Part shown: in pieces, positions 48,629 to 56,486 of the stretch
Numbering within the stretch: position 1 is the stretch's first letter
How the letters are laid out: each line of letters opens with the position of its first letter
DNA from: Renibacterium salmoninarum ATCC 33209
GTDB taxonomy: Bacteria; Actinomycetota; Actinomycetes; Actinomycetales; Micrococcaceae
Length of the DNA stretch: 64,000 nt
Reading direction: 5' to 3'
Assembly: GCF_000018885.1 (NCBI RefSeq)
Contig: NC_010168.1
Span: 62,001 to 126,000 of the forward strand
Program-made: the position numbers and the translations under genes
The notes under the pieces: generated by a model
The model's input: the letters and a program-made list of their open reading frames with translations, nothing else
Told to the model about the DNA's origin: nothing
Database searches by the model: none

Positions 48629-49155
48629 CTTCAAGGCTACAGCAGAGTTAACATTTTCGAACATGGTGGTTATTCTGCTTACTTCCAAGAATTCAAGCCT
48701 GATGGGAATCCCGACGCGGTCAAAGGACCTTCTTTTGTTTATAAAAAATATGGTCCTGCCAGGGAACGGACGTTCACATCGCGATAGAGGTTAAAGTCTC
48801 TACACCTAACGGTTCCGCAACAGCAACTGACAAATTTGAATACGTGGGTAGTGACCAACACCCAGATATCCATGCACCAGATGGAGCAACTCCGGTTACT
48901 GGTAAATGGTGTTCTGGGGGCTTGGCCCACGTTTGATGGAAAACACATCGCAGACCTCAAAACCGATCCTCCAGTGAATTCTCCAACAGTTTTCCAGCCT
49001 GCGCAGGCCCAGCAGACGGTTTGTGGCTTTCTTTAATAGTCGCCAAGCCGCCATGAAGACTAGTTTCTAGACTTCTTACAGAATGCATCCGGCGTTGCCG
49101 TCTTACCTGAATCAACACCTGTTACCTAAAAAGCCAACAACCTTTAACTAAGGTT
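48629..49155 (+). pseudogene. msa: Eroded, inverted msa copy
   Basis: Pieces of p57 appear in order on the plus strand. GYSRVNIFEHGGYSAYFQEF matches the mature N-terminus GFSSVNIFQQGGYSAFFHEL. GPSFVYKKYGPA follows, and 48785-48911 is then identical to msa 49874-50000. The 3' end (TTTAACTAA, 49143-49151) is again identical to that of msa. Most of the two IPT domains and the whole repeat tail are missing, and 48912-49140 is unrecognisable. It lies tail-to-tail with intact msa. Confidence 0.8.
48785..48911. repeat. 127-bp exact inverted repeat, left arm (partner 49874-50000)
   Basis: By direct reading, these 127 bases equal the reverse complement of 49874-50000 within msa; they encode the end of the second IPT repeat (ATATDKFEYVGSDQHPDIHA). 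The flanking sequence is diverged or unrelated, so this block was copied or corrected recently. Confidence 0.85.
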
Positions 49156-49235
49156 TATTAAATCCTTAAATGAAAAAAGCCCATCCACTGGATGGGCTTT
49201 TTTCATTTAAGGATTTAATAAACCTTAGTTAAAGG
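49141..49235. repeat. 95-bp perfect palindrome containing the msa terminator
   Basis: The arms 49141-49187 and 49189-49235 are perfect reverse complements of 47 bp around a single C at 49188. The core AAAAAAGCCCATCCA-C-TGGATGGGCTTTTTT is a bidirectional intrinsic terminator. The outer ends carry the last codons and TAA of msa on both strands, so two msa 3' ends face each other here. Confidence 0.95.
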
Positions 49236-50901
49236 TAATATCTATTTTTCCGCTAAGGTCATTAGATAGTTTCCAAGCTCCGGAGGAGTGCTCAAAAACA
49301 CCGAAACTCGTCTTACCCTCACCATTCCACTGACCAGTTACCGCAACATCCCCAGCATTACCAAAGACATGGGTTGAGGCAACAGTCTGGGCATCGTAAC
49401 TAATCAAAATACTATTCTCACGATGTAACCCAACCTGGGTTTTTGCAGTCCCGATCCAGTTCCCAGTAATTGGGGCATCAGTAGAATTTCCGAATATGAA
49501 ATGATAGGAAACAGGCGGATTGGCAGTGGTTAGATCTGATGTAATATACCACTCTAATCCATTAGCAGTAGACCGTGTCACACCAATCGATGTTTTACCT
49601 TTACCATCCCAGTCACCTGTGACAGGAGTATCACCGGGATTACCAAAAGCAACGATCGCTGTTACTTTACCAATAGAAGTTCCAGCATTCGATAGATACC
49701 ATTGGCCGCCTCTCTCAACGCCAATACCAAATCGACCTTTACCATCCCAGTCACCTGTGACAGGAGTATCACCGGGATTACCAAAAGCAACTGAAACGGA
49801 ACCAGCATTTGGCTTTTGCAGTACCCATTGGCCGTCCTTGAACCATCCACCATACGTGTTGTTGTCGCCAGACCACCATTTACCAGTAACCGGAGTTGCT
49901 CCATCTGGTGCATGGATATCTGGGTGTTGGTCACTACCCACGTATTCAAATTTGTCAGTTGCTGTTGCGGAACCGTTAGGTGTAGAGACTTTAACCTCTA
50001 CCGGGCCAGCGGCATCTACTGCTGGTGTTTTTACAGTCAACGAGTTGCCATCCTGCGCGATGTGAATTTCCGTTGCCTCGTTGTCTCCGAAGGTAACTCT
50101 CGATACGTCGAATAGGTTGCCGCCATTCACCTTCACCACAGTACCGCCGTCACGAGGCCCAGTCTTAGGCTCGAGAGTTGCTGCTGTCGGGGCGCTTCCG
50201 AAGTAGTGGAAACTCTCGTACGTTACCGTCTCCCCACCGGGGTTAGTGACTGTAACCTTTACCGGGCCAGCGGCATCTACTGCTGGTGTTTTTACAGTCA
50301 ACGAGTTACCATCCTGAGCGACGGCAATGTCCGTTCCCGGTTTGTCTCCAAAGGAGACTTGCGATGCGCCGAATAGGTTGCTGCCATCCACCTTCACCAC
50401 AGTACCGCCGCCAAGAGGACCCGCCGGAGGCTGAAGTCCGGATGCAACAGGTTTATTTGCCGGGCCACATCCCATTGGGGATGGCGCATTATCGTTACAC
50501 CCGAAACCTACGTTTAGAGTCGTCCCCCAGACTTTCAGTTCCTTGGCAGGACCATCTTTGTTATAAACAAAGGAGCTTCCTTTTTGCTCATTTCCAAAAA
50601 CCGCGTTTACTACGGGAACAACAAGATCTCCGTCTTCGAAGCCCTTTTTACCTAAATCACCAGAACTATAAGAGCCACCAGCTGCAACTGGTCCTCCTGC
50701 GGCGCTGGAGGTCCCGTCAGGCCTTAACTCGTGAAAGAAAGCAGAATAACCACCCTGTTGAAAAATGTTAACACTGCTGAAGCCTTGTACTGTTGAAGTG
50801 GAAGAATTCCCTTCACCTTGCGAAGCTTGCGCAAGAGGAGCCACCCCAAAAAAAGTGACTGCAGTGACTGCAGTCAGCGCTAAAATTTTTTTTATTTTCA
50901 T
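49225..50901 (-). CDS. msa: p57 major soluble antigen
   Basis: A 558-residue secreted protein, the immunodominant cell-surface and extracellular antigen of R. salmoninarum that agglutinates salmonid leukocytes and is tied to virulence (established knowledge). The signal peptide is residues 1-26, cut after AQA before SQGEGNSS. Two IPT/TIG domains follow (GLQPPAGPLGGGTVVKVDG; TLEPKTGPRDGGTVVKVNG), then about five propeller-like repeats of the form FGNPGDTPVTGDWDGKGxxxIGV to the C-terminus. ATG 50901 starts the known leader; the frame extends 17 codons further but into non-coding-looking sequence. No good Shine-Dalgarno is visible. The gene is AT-richer than its neighbours and sits between IS elements, which suggests acquisition. 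Confidence 0.96.
   Translation of the reverse strand: MKIKKILALTAVTAVTFFGVAPLAQASQGEGNSSTSTVQGFSSVNIFQQGGYSAFFHELRPDGTSSAAGGPVAAGGSYSSGDLGKKGFEDGDLVVPVVNAVFGNEQKGSSFVYNKDGPAKELKVWGTTLNVGFGCNDNAPSPMGCGPANKPVASGLQPPAGPLGGGTVVKVDGSNLFGASQVSFGDKPGTDIAVAQDGNSLTVKTPAVDAAGPVKVTVTNPGGETVTYESFHYFGSAPTAATLEPKTGPRDGGTVVKVNGGNLFDVSRVTFGDNEATEIHIAQDGNSLTVKTPAVDAAGPVEVKVSTPNGSATATDKFEYVGSDQHPDIHAPDGATPVTGKWWSGDNNTYGGWFKDGQWVLQKPNAGSVSVAFGNPGDTPVTGDWDGKGRFGIGVERGGQWYLSNAGTSIGKVTAIVAFGNPGDTPVTGDWDGKGKTSIGVTRSTANGLEWYITSDLTTANPPVSYHFIFGNSTDAPITGNWIGTAKTQVGLHRENSILISYDAQTVASTHVFGNAGDVAVTGQWNGEGKTSFGVFEHSSGAWKLSNDLSGKIDITFN
49597..49791. repeat. 57-bp direct repeat pair inside msa
   Basis: 49597-49653 and 49735-49791 are identical and 138 bp apart, matching one propeller-like repeat unit of 46 residues. 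Slippage or recombination here would add or remove exactly one unit in frame. Confidence 0.85.
49999..50307. repeat. 48-bp direct repeat pair in the IPT region of msa
   Basis: 49999-50046 and 50260-50307 are identical and encode NSLTVKTPAVDAAGPV in each IPT/TIG repeat. The period is 261 bp, or 87 residues, in frame. Confidence 0.85.
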
Positions 50902-50908
50902 AGCTTTT

Positions 50909-50914
50909 ATTTTA
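50909..50914 (-). promoter_or_regulatory. Possible msa -10 box (leaderless transcript)
   Basis: TAAAAT on the minus strand ends eight bases before the msa ATG. Transcription from it would begin at or next to the start codon, giving a leaderless mRNA, which would explain the missing ribosome site. No clear -35 is visible. Confidence 0.35.
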
Positions 50915-51417
50915 CCACAGCGCACCAGCGAAAGCCATCTCCGCTCGTTCAACGGACCCGCGTTCCGGCATGGTTTTCACTGCTGCTCTGCAACGAGCGG
51001 AGACGTACAAACTCAAGCAAGCCGTCCCGTTGCCAAAAGCCGCAACGGCTCGGCTCGTCCGGGGATGGGCAAGTTTCTGATCAAGGTTAGGCGGCCGTCC
51101 AGGTATTCCTGTCCAACTCAGCCTCACGCGAGTATGAAGCGCACCTGAACGATACAAACAAAAAATTGGGATATGGCCTAAGGCGGCCCGTCCCTCAGAA
51201 ACGAACCAACCAACGAGTAAAAGAGTTAAAGGAGAGCAAATGTCGAACATTTCTCTGGAACCCAGAGAACACAGCTGCAGGGAGCGTGAATTCCGTGAAT
51301 CTATAGCATAAAGACCAGCAGAGCGGCAATCTGCAGAACTAGCATGCGACGTTGCCGTTGGCCTACAGGGCCACCAGATCTTGATAAACTTGTGAGATGT
51401 GTTGGTGACCCGTTTTA
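50915..51417. other. Intergenic stretch with no supported gene
   Basis: About 500 bases between msa and the IS200-type element. A leftward open frame (50912-51250) has no recognisable domain and abnormal Arg/Ala composition. One phrase on the minus strand near 51100 (ELDRNTWTAA) faintly recalls the DRDxNAAxN end of TnpB, so decayed IS605-type sequence is possible but unproven. I see no RNA gene here. Confidence 0.4.
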
Positions 51418-51907
51418 ATAGGGCGCAAGCCCTGTCGTTTAGGGCGGGGTTAGCCCGTTGGTCGTTGTTGGTTTTCGATGTATTTTTTCACGATGTTTAG
51501 GGGTGCTTCGCCGCAGGATGCGGCGAAGCAGGACGGCGACCAGAAGTGTCCTCGCATGTGGGTGCGGTTGGTGCGGCCAGTGAATTCTTGTCGCAGGTAT
51601 CTTGCCGAGACTCCTTTGAGTGAGTTAACAAGTTTTGGAGAGCGCGACTTTCGGTGGGTAGTGCACCAGCAGGTGCACATGGTCTTCTTCGCCATTAAAC
51701 TCAGTCAGTTCAGCTTCGAAGTCTTTGCAGATGTCATCCATGATTTCTTCGCACCGGGTGAGCATGTCGTTGTTGAGGACTCCGCGACGGTATTTGGTGA
51801 CGAACACCAAATGTGCGTGAAGGTTATGTACGACGTGTCTACCATGTCGAATATTAGGGTCTTGTTCCCAGCGCGGTGTCATAGCCCAATAATATTGTCA
51901 GTGGTGT
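51418..51907 (-). mobile_element. IS200/IS605-type element, broken
   Basis: It contains a tnpA pseudogene and, just after its 3' end, small hairpins (GGGCGCAAGCCC at 51421-51432 and GCCCTGTCGTTTAGGGC at 51428-51444) like the structured ends of IS200/IS605 elements. The other end is cut short by IS994 copy 2 only 25 bases beyond the tnpA start. Confidence 0.7.
51450..51882 (-). pseudogene. TnpA Y1 transposase of IS200/IS605 type, frameshifted
   Basis: The N-terminal part carries HNLHAHLVFVTKYRRGV and the HUH motif EDHVHLLVHYPPKVALSK. One extra A in an A run (near 51635) shifts the frame; the remainder reads LVNSLKGVSARYLRQEF and ends with the catalytic Tyr region APLNIVKKYIENQQRP. Both the HUH and Tyr sites are intact, so a one-base reversion would restore it. 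Confidence 0.88.
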
Positions 51908-51958
51908 CTGAATCGCCCCGGCGTGTCCGGAGACTTTCTTGTTTGAGAGGATCAGGAC

Positions 51959-52324
51959 ATGGCAGGGAAAACTACGACACGGTATCCGCAGGAGTTGAAG
52001 GATCATACGGTGCGCATGGTGGCGGAGATGGAGGGTGCATCTTCGGAGTGGGCGGCGATGCAAAAAGTTGCCCAGCTTTTGGGTGTGGGTGTGCCGGAAA
52101 CGGTGCGTAAATGGGTCCGGCAAGCCGAGATCGATGTTGGTACTAGAACTGGAACAACGAGCACGGAATCGGCCGAGCTGAAACGGTTACGGCGTGAGAA
52201 CGCTGAGCTGAAACGGGCGAACGCGATCCTTCGGAGTGCTTCAGCTTTTGTCGCGGTCGAACTCGACCGCCACAACACTGATCGTGAAATACATCAAGGA
52301 CCATGCCGGTCACCGCGAGAATAA
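51959..52324 (+). CDS. IS994 OrfA (HTH regulator/transposase subunit)
   Basis: A 121-residue product: HTH region (YPQELKDHTVRMVAEME, AQLLGVGVPETVRKWVRQAE) and a C-terminal leucine-zipper-like coiled coil (ESAELKRLRRENAELKRANA). The family sequence ASAFxAxELDR is reached near residue 105, after which the frame leaves the orfB coding phase. Confidence 0.85.
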   Translation: MAGKTTTRYPQELKDHTVRMVAEMEGASSEWAAMQKVAQLLGVGVPETVRKWVRQAEIDVGTRTGTTSTESAELKRLRRENAELKRANAILRSASAFVAVELDRHNTDREIHQGPCRSPRE

Positions 52325-53224
52325 TGGATTGCGGTGGGGTGTCGAGTCGATCTGCCAGGTGCTTACTGGGACGGGGTGAAGACCACCCCGTCCACGTACT
52401 ACGAATGGGTGGATAAAACACGATCTCACCGAGAACAACGTGATGAGGTGCTCAAGCCCGTGATCCAGAAGGTGTATGCCGCTAATTACGGGGTTTACGG
52501 CACCAGGAAAGTCTGGTTGGCGATGAACCGTGAAGGTGTGCCGGTGGCCAGGTGCACGGTAGAACGGCTCATGGGGTTACTTGGCATACAGGGTGCGGTC
52601 CGTGGCAAGGTCAAACGCACCACGATCAAAGACTCGAAGGCGGCCCGAGCGAAGGACTTGGTCCGCCGTGATTTCACACCAACGGCACCGGATCGGCTAT
52701 GGGTAGATGATTTCACCTATGTTTCGACCTGGTCCGGGTGGGTCTATGTTGCCTTCGTGATCGATGCTTACTCTCGGAGGATCCTGGGCTGGTCAGCGAG
52801 TGCTTCTATGAACACCGTGCTAGTGCTCAACGCAGTTAATCAGGCAATCTGGAGTCGTGAACGGGCCGGGGCTGAGATTTCCGGGGTGATTCATCATCAC
52901 GATGCCGGGGCTCAATACGCCTCCTTGGCCTTCACCGAACGCCTGGCCCAGGCCGGTATCCGCCCCTCGATCGGTTCTGTGGGTGATAGTTACGACAACG
53001 TCTTGGCGGAAACCATCAACGGGCTTTATAAGACCGAGCTGATCAAACCCGGCAAGCCCTGGCGGACTCTAGAAGAAGTCGAAATCGGCACCGCTGAATG
53101 GGCCGATTGGTACAACCACCGAAGGCTCTACCAGTACTGCGGAGACATCCCACCAGTAGAGCTAGAAAACCACTACTACAATCACTACCAGAGCACGGCA
53201 GCCGCCGACAGGCTCATCGTCTGA
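52278..53224 (+). CDS. IS994 OrfB transposase (DDE), two reading phases
   Basis: The beginning (LIVKYIKDHAGHRENNGLRW, then VESICQVLTGTG) lies in the +1 frame relative to orfA and stops at TGA 52377-52379. The rest (VKTTPSTYYEW to the end) is in the orfA phase from about 52376. The catalytic triad is DRLWVDDF, HHHDAGAQY and AETINGLYKTE. The same arrangement occurs in copy 1, so it is a property of the element here rather than a recent lesion. Confidence 0.75.
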
Positions 53225-53255
53225 GAAACCCTCCGGACACACCGGAGCGGTTCAG

Positions 53256-56200
53256 TTCTTTGTCCGTGATCACGATGCTGGCCTTTCCTGCGGAGACTGG
53301 GCAGCGGAAACGAGCAGCCCAGCGTTGACTGTCGCGATGCGAGAAAGAGCTCTGAGTAGTTCCGCTGCGATCTGTTCGCCTACCGCGAGTTGAATCCCAT
53401 CTGATCGCCAGGAAACGATGCATTGCATCCCGCCGGCGGCCGTTGGGATCGCTTCTATCGTGAGCTCGGTAGAGGTTTTGGGCGGCCGGATTCGAATCGC
53501 TTGGACGGTGATTAAGTCATTGAGCCGGCCCCGATATGGCTCCTTTTGAAGCACCACGAAAGCTTGGAACCAAGGGTGTCTGGTCCGCGGTGGCGAAAGC
53601 TCTCGGACCAGCGCGTCAAAGGGCATCTGAGCGTGCGTTAGCGCGGAAGCTACCTGCTCAATAGCCTGGGACAACACCTGTTCAAGTGCTGAATTTGCCG
53701 AAAGACGAATCGCAAAGGGATTGACGAAGTAGCCAATCACCTCGTTCAGAGCCGGGTCGAAACGACCTGCGGTCACGGAGCCTAGGCACAGTTCTTCCAC
53801 ATCGAAAATGCCAGCTAGCACGATCGCGGAGCCGGCCACTATTAGCGGCAGTAACGGACTACCGTTTTTGGCAGCGGTTGCGGCTAACTCTGCCGTGAGT
53901 TCCGGACTAATCTCAGCAATGGCCTCTTCTCGGCAGGCCTCAGCGCGAGTTGCCGGAGCGGGCAAAAAGGTGCGACGGCGTTCTTCAAAGCATGTTGCCA
54001 ATGTGGCAAATCGTAGCTGGCCAAGGTTTCCTTTTGCCCGGCCTCCCACTCACCATAGTTGGCCATCGTGAAATTGTTGCTGGCTGCGAGTGCCTGCTGA
54101 TTCGGCTGCTCGCCGGTGAAGACTTCTTGTAAATCGTCGAGAAAAATCTGTTCACACCATCCGTCGAAAGCAATATGGTGCGCCTGCAGGAAAAGGAGAT
54201 GTTTCTGCGCAGAAAGCTGGCAAATTCTGAAGCGGAGGGGGGCTTCGTCCTCTAGATCAAAAGGACGATCCCAGAGATCTTGGCTGATTTGTGCTGCCGC
54301 ATCTTCAACCGAAAGATGCCCAGCTCCCGCGGGCAACGCACTGAGCTGGATTTCTAGCTTTGCCTCTTCGGAGGTTTGCACCTCCTGGACCGCAGATTCC
54401 TCGCCAAAAGGGTAGCGAGTTCGCAGCCCGGGGTGACGATCGATCACTTTTCGGAGCGAGTCAACCAGAGTGGTCACCTCCAGCGGGCCCTCAAGAAGGT
54501 AGGCAAGCACCAACATGTTGTCCGCGGAACCGGGTTCTTGCATCTCGGCCAGCCAGAACCTTTGCTGAGCGTGCGAAAGCGGCGCAATGTTTTGTTCGGA
54601 ATCGTCGGCAATTAGCGGAATCGATAGCGCCGGACGTTGTTGAGCGGACACCGTGTGGCAATGGGCGCGCAGCTGGCGAAGACTGCCCAGTCGATAAACA
54701 TCACCCGCACTGAGGGGGGTATTGAAGTGCTTACCAACCCTTGCCGCTAATCGGATGATGTCCAAAGAGTTTGCCCCGGCAAGCACCAGATTGTGCTCAG
54801 CGGAGAGATTGGGCAGGCCAACGATTTCTCGAATCTCGGCGAGCAACGGATCGCTTTCGTCCAGGGGTTCGGACGGGCTAGCAGCCGTGCGAGGCTTAGC
54901 ATCGTGTGCTTCGAGCAGGGTTCGAACTTTTTTCCGATCGGTTTTTCCATTGGCATTGAGCGGCAGCGAGGTCAGCTGGTGGAAGACCGTTGGCAGCATG
55001 GCCGGTAGTAGTCGGTGGGAGGCAAATTTTCTTAGCTCGGATTCGGTGTGTTGAGACCCGGCGCTACTGGAATAGGCCACAGCAAGCACCGGCCGCTGAT
55101 TCTCTCTGCTGATGGTCAGAGCGCAGACTTTAACAATCTCGGGGTGGCTTTCTAGGACCGCTTCTATTTCACCAACGTCAATTCGGATGCCACGAATCTT
55201 AATCTGATCGTCAATGCGGCCGCGGTAGGACAAGATGCCGTGCGGATCTCTGGCCACTCGATCCCCAGTGCGGTAGTAAGGTATTCCGCGATGGCTGAAG
55301 AAGGCGCGCTCAGTCTCCTCCGGCTGGCCAGCGTAGCCAAGCGCCAGCCCGTCGCCGCCAACGGCTAGTTCTCCTTCATCCGCGTCGCGGGGATGACCTT
55401 CTGCATCCAAGAACAAGATCGGCGTGTGCGGTAACGGCGTGCCAATGGGAATTTCGGTACTGGAATCAGCAACATCTACCGCGCGAATTACGTGTGTGCT
55501 GACGAAGATCGTAGCTTCGGCCGGGCCGTATCCGTTGACAATTTTTAGCTCGGGGTATTGCGCCATCACGCCACTCACGCTGGCAACTGATACTCGCTCA
55601 CCGCCAACAATCAGCAATTTGAGCCCGGCAAATAACTCGGGGCGCTCCTCAGCAAAGAGGCTAAACAGAGAGCTCGTCCGCCAGAGGCTATTCACTCCTC
55701 GCGCAATTGCGCGCTCTAGCTGATCGCTGTCCAGAGCCGCTGAGCTCTGATCCATCAAAACGCAGCGTCCACCATTGAGCAAAGGTGCCCACAATTCAAG
55801 CGAAAGCGCGTCCCAAGGTAGCGGTGCTGCCTGCAAAAAGACGCTACGTGAATCGAGGTCCAAGGTGGGCGAATCGACTACGGTTCGGATGGTGCCTCGA
55901 TGCGGTGAAAGAACACCTTTCGGCTTGCCGGTGGAGCCGGAGGTATAAAAAATGCTGGCAGCGCAAGAGCCGTCGGTTAATGCTGCTGGCGGAACGGAGC
56001 TAATCTTTTGCAGCTCATCGAACGTGACTACAGCCATCCCACTGGCTGAGGCGGCGGACTCGAGTTCGCCTCTTTTTGTTGAGATCAAGAGATCTGTTTC
56101 CGTGCCAGCGAGCACATCGAGAACCCTGCCGGTCGGCCAACTTTCATCGGTAGCAGCGTAGGCCGCGCCAGCCCGAAGCACGCCAAGCAACATGACCACC

Positions 56201-56439
56201 AAATCGCGCGAGCGCGGCATACGCACGGCAACACGACCATGAGGTTTGAGGCCCAGGTGCGCAAGAGCGGCGGCAATCTTGTCTGATTCTGCAGTGAGCT
56301 GCTGGTAGCTCAGCGTACGGTTGCCTTGCTGGAGTGCGATTGCCTCTGGACGTTTATGGGCGTGATGAGCGACGATTTTTTCAATGAGTTCGCCGTAAAT
56401 GTAGGGATTGGACAGGGCAGGTGGGATCGGCAGAGACAT
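53256..56439 (-). pseudogene. NRPS module A-PCP-C, frameshifted and cut by IS994
   Basis: From 56439 the adenylation domain (residues ~10-510) shows FYTSGSTGKPKGVLSPH, LPWDALSLELW, VNGYGPAEATIF, YRTGDRV and NANGKTDRK. The Asp in the WDA motif suggests an amino-acid substrate. A carrier domain (LVLAGANSLDIIRLA, phosphopantetheine Ser) and a condensation domain (HHIAFDGW) follow. The frame shifts near 53975 inside the C domain and again near 53290, where ASIVITDKELN begins the linker to a next module; IS994 copy 2 removes everything after. It is 47 bases downstream of the other NRPS gene. Confidence 0.88.
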
Positions 56440-56486
56440 ACTGTTGTGACCTCAGAGGATTTTGAACTGGCGCTGGGCTCGCGGCA

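Larger units (their letters stand above)
51908..53255 (+). mobile_element. IS994 copy 2 (IS3 family), complete
   Basis: A 1,348-bp element bounded by imperfect inverted repeats: left CTGAATCGCCCCGGCGTGTC (from 51908) and, on the reverse strand, right CTGAACCGCTCCGGTGTGTC (to 53255). The immediate flanks are TGT and TTC, so no 3-bp target duplication is seen. It cuts the NRPS gene on its right. Confidence 0.87.

Noticed and set aside
48836..49036. Plus-strand 66-residue frame in the msa remnant
   Set aside because: Out of phase with the p57-homologous reading over 48785-48911; the latter part resembles nothing known.
49597..49791. Regular repeats considered as a CRISPR array
   Set aside because: They are in-frame coding repeats of msa with 81-bp coding spacers and no cas genes.
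49520..50065. Plus-strand 181-residue frame across msa
   Set aside because: It is the antisense shadow of the msa repeats; its own repeats simply mirror those of p57.
50286..50771. Plus-strand 161-residue frame at the msa 5' half
   Set aside because: Antisense to the IPT region, with no recognisable protein features.
50912..51250. Leftward 112-residue frame between msa and the IS200-type element
   Set aside because: No domain, no ribosome site and implausible composition. A TnpB-like phrase in another frame is too weak to call.
51905..53258. Target-site duplication around IS994 copy 2
   Set aside because: Flanking triplets are TGT and TTC, so no duplication is visible.
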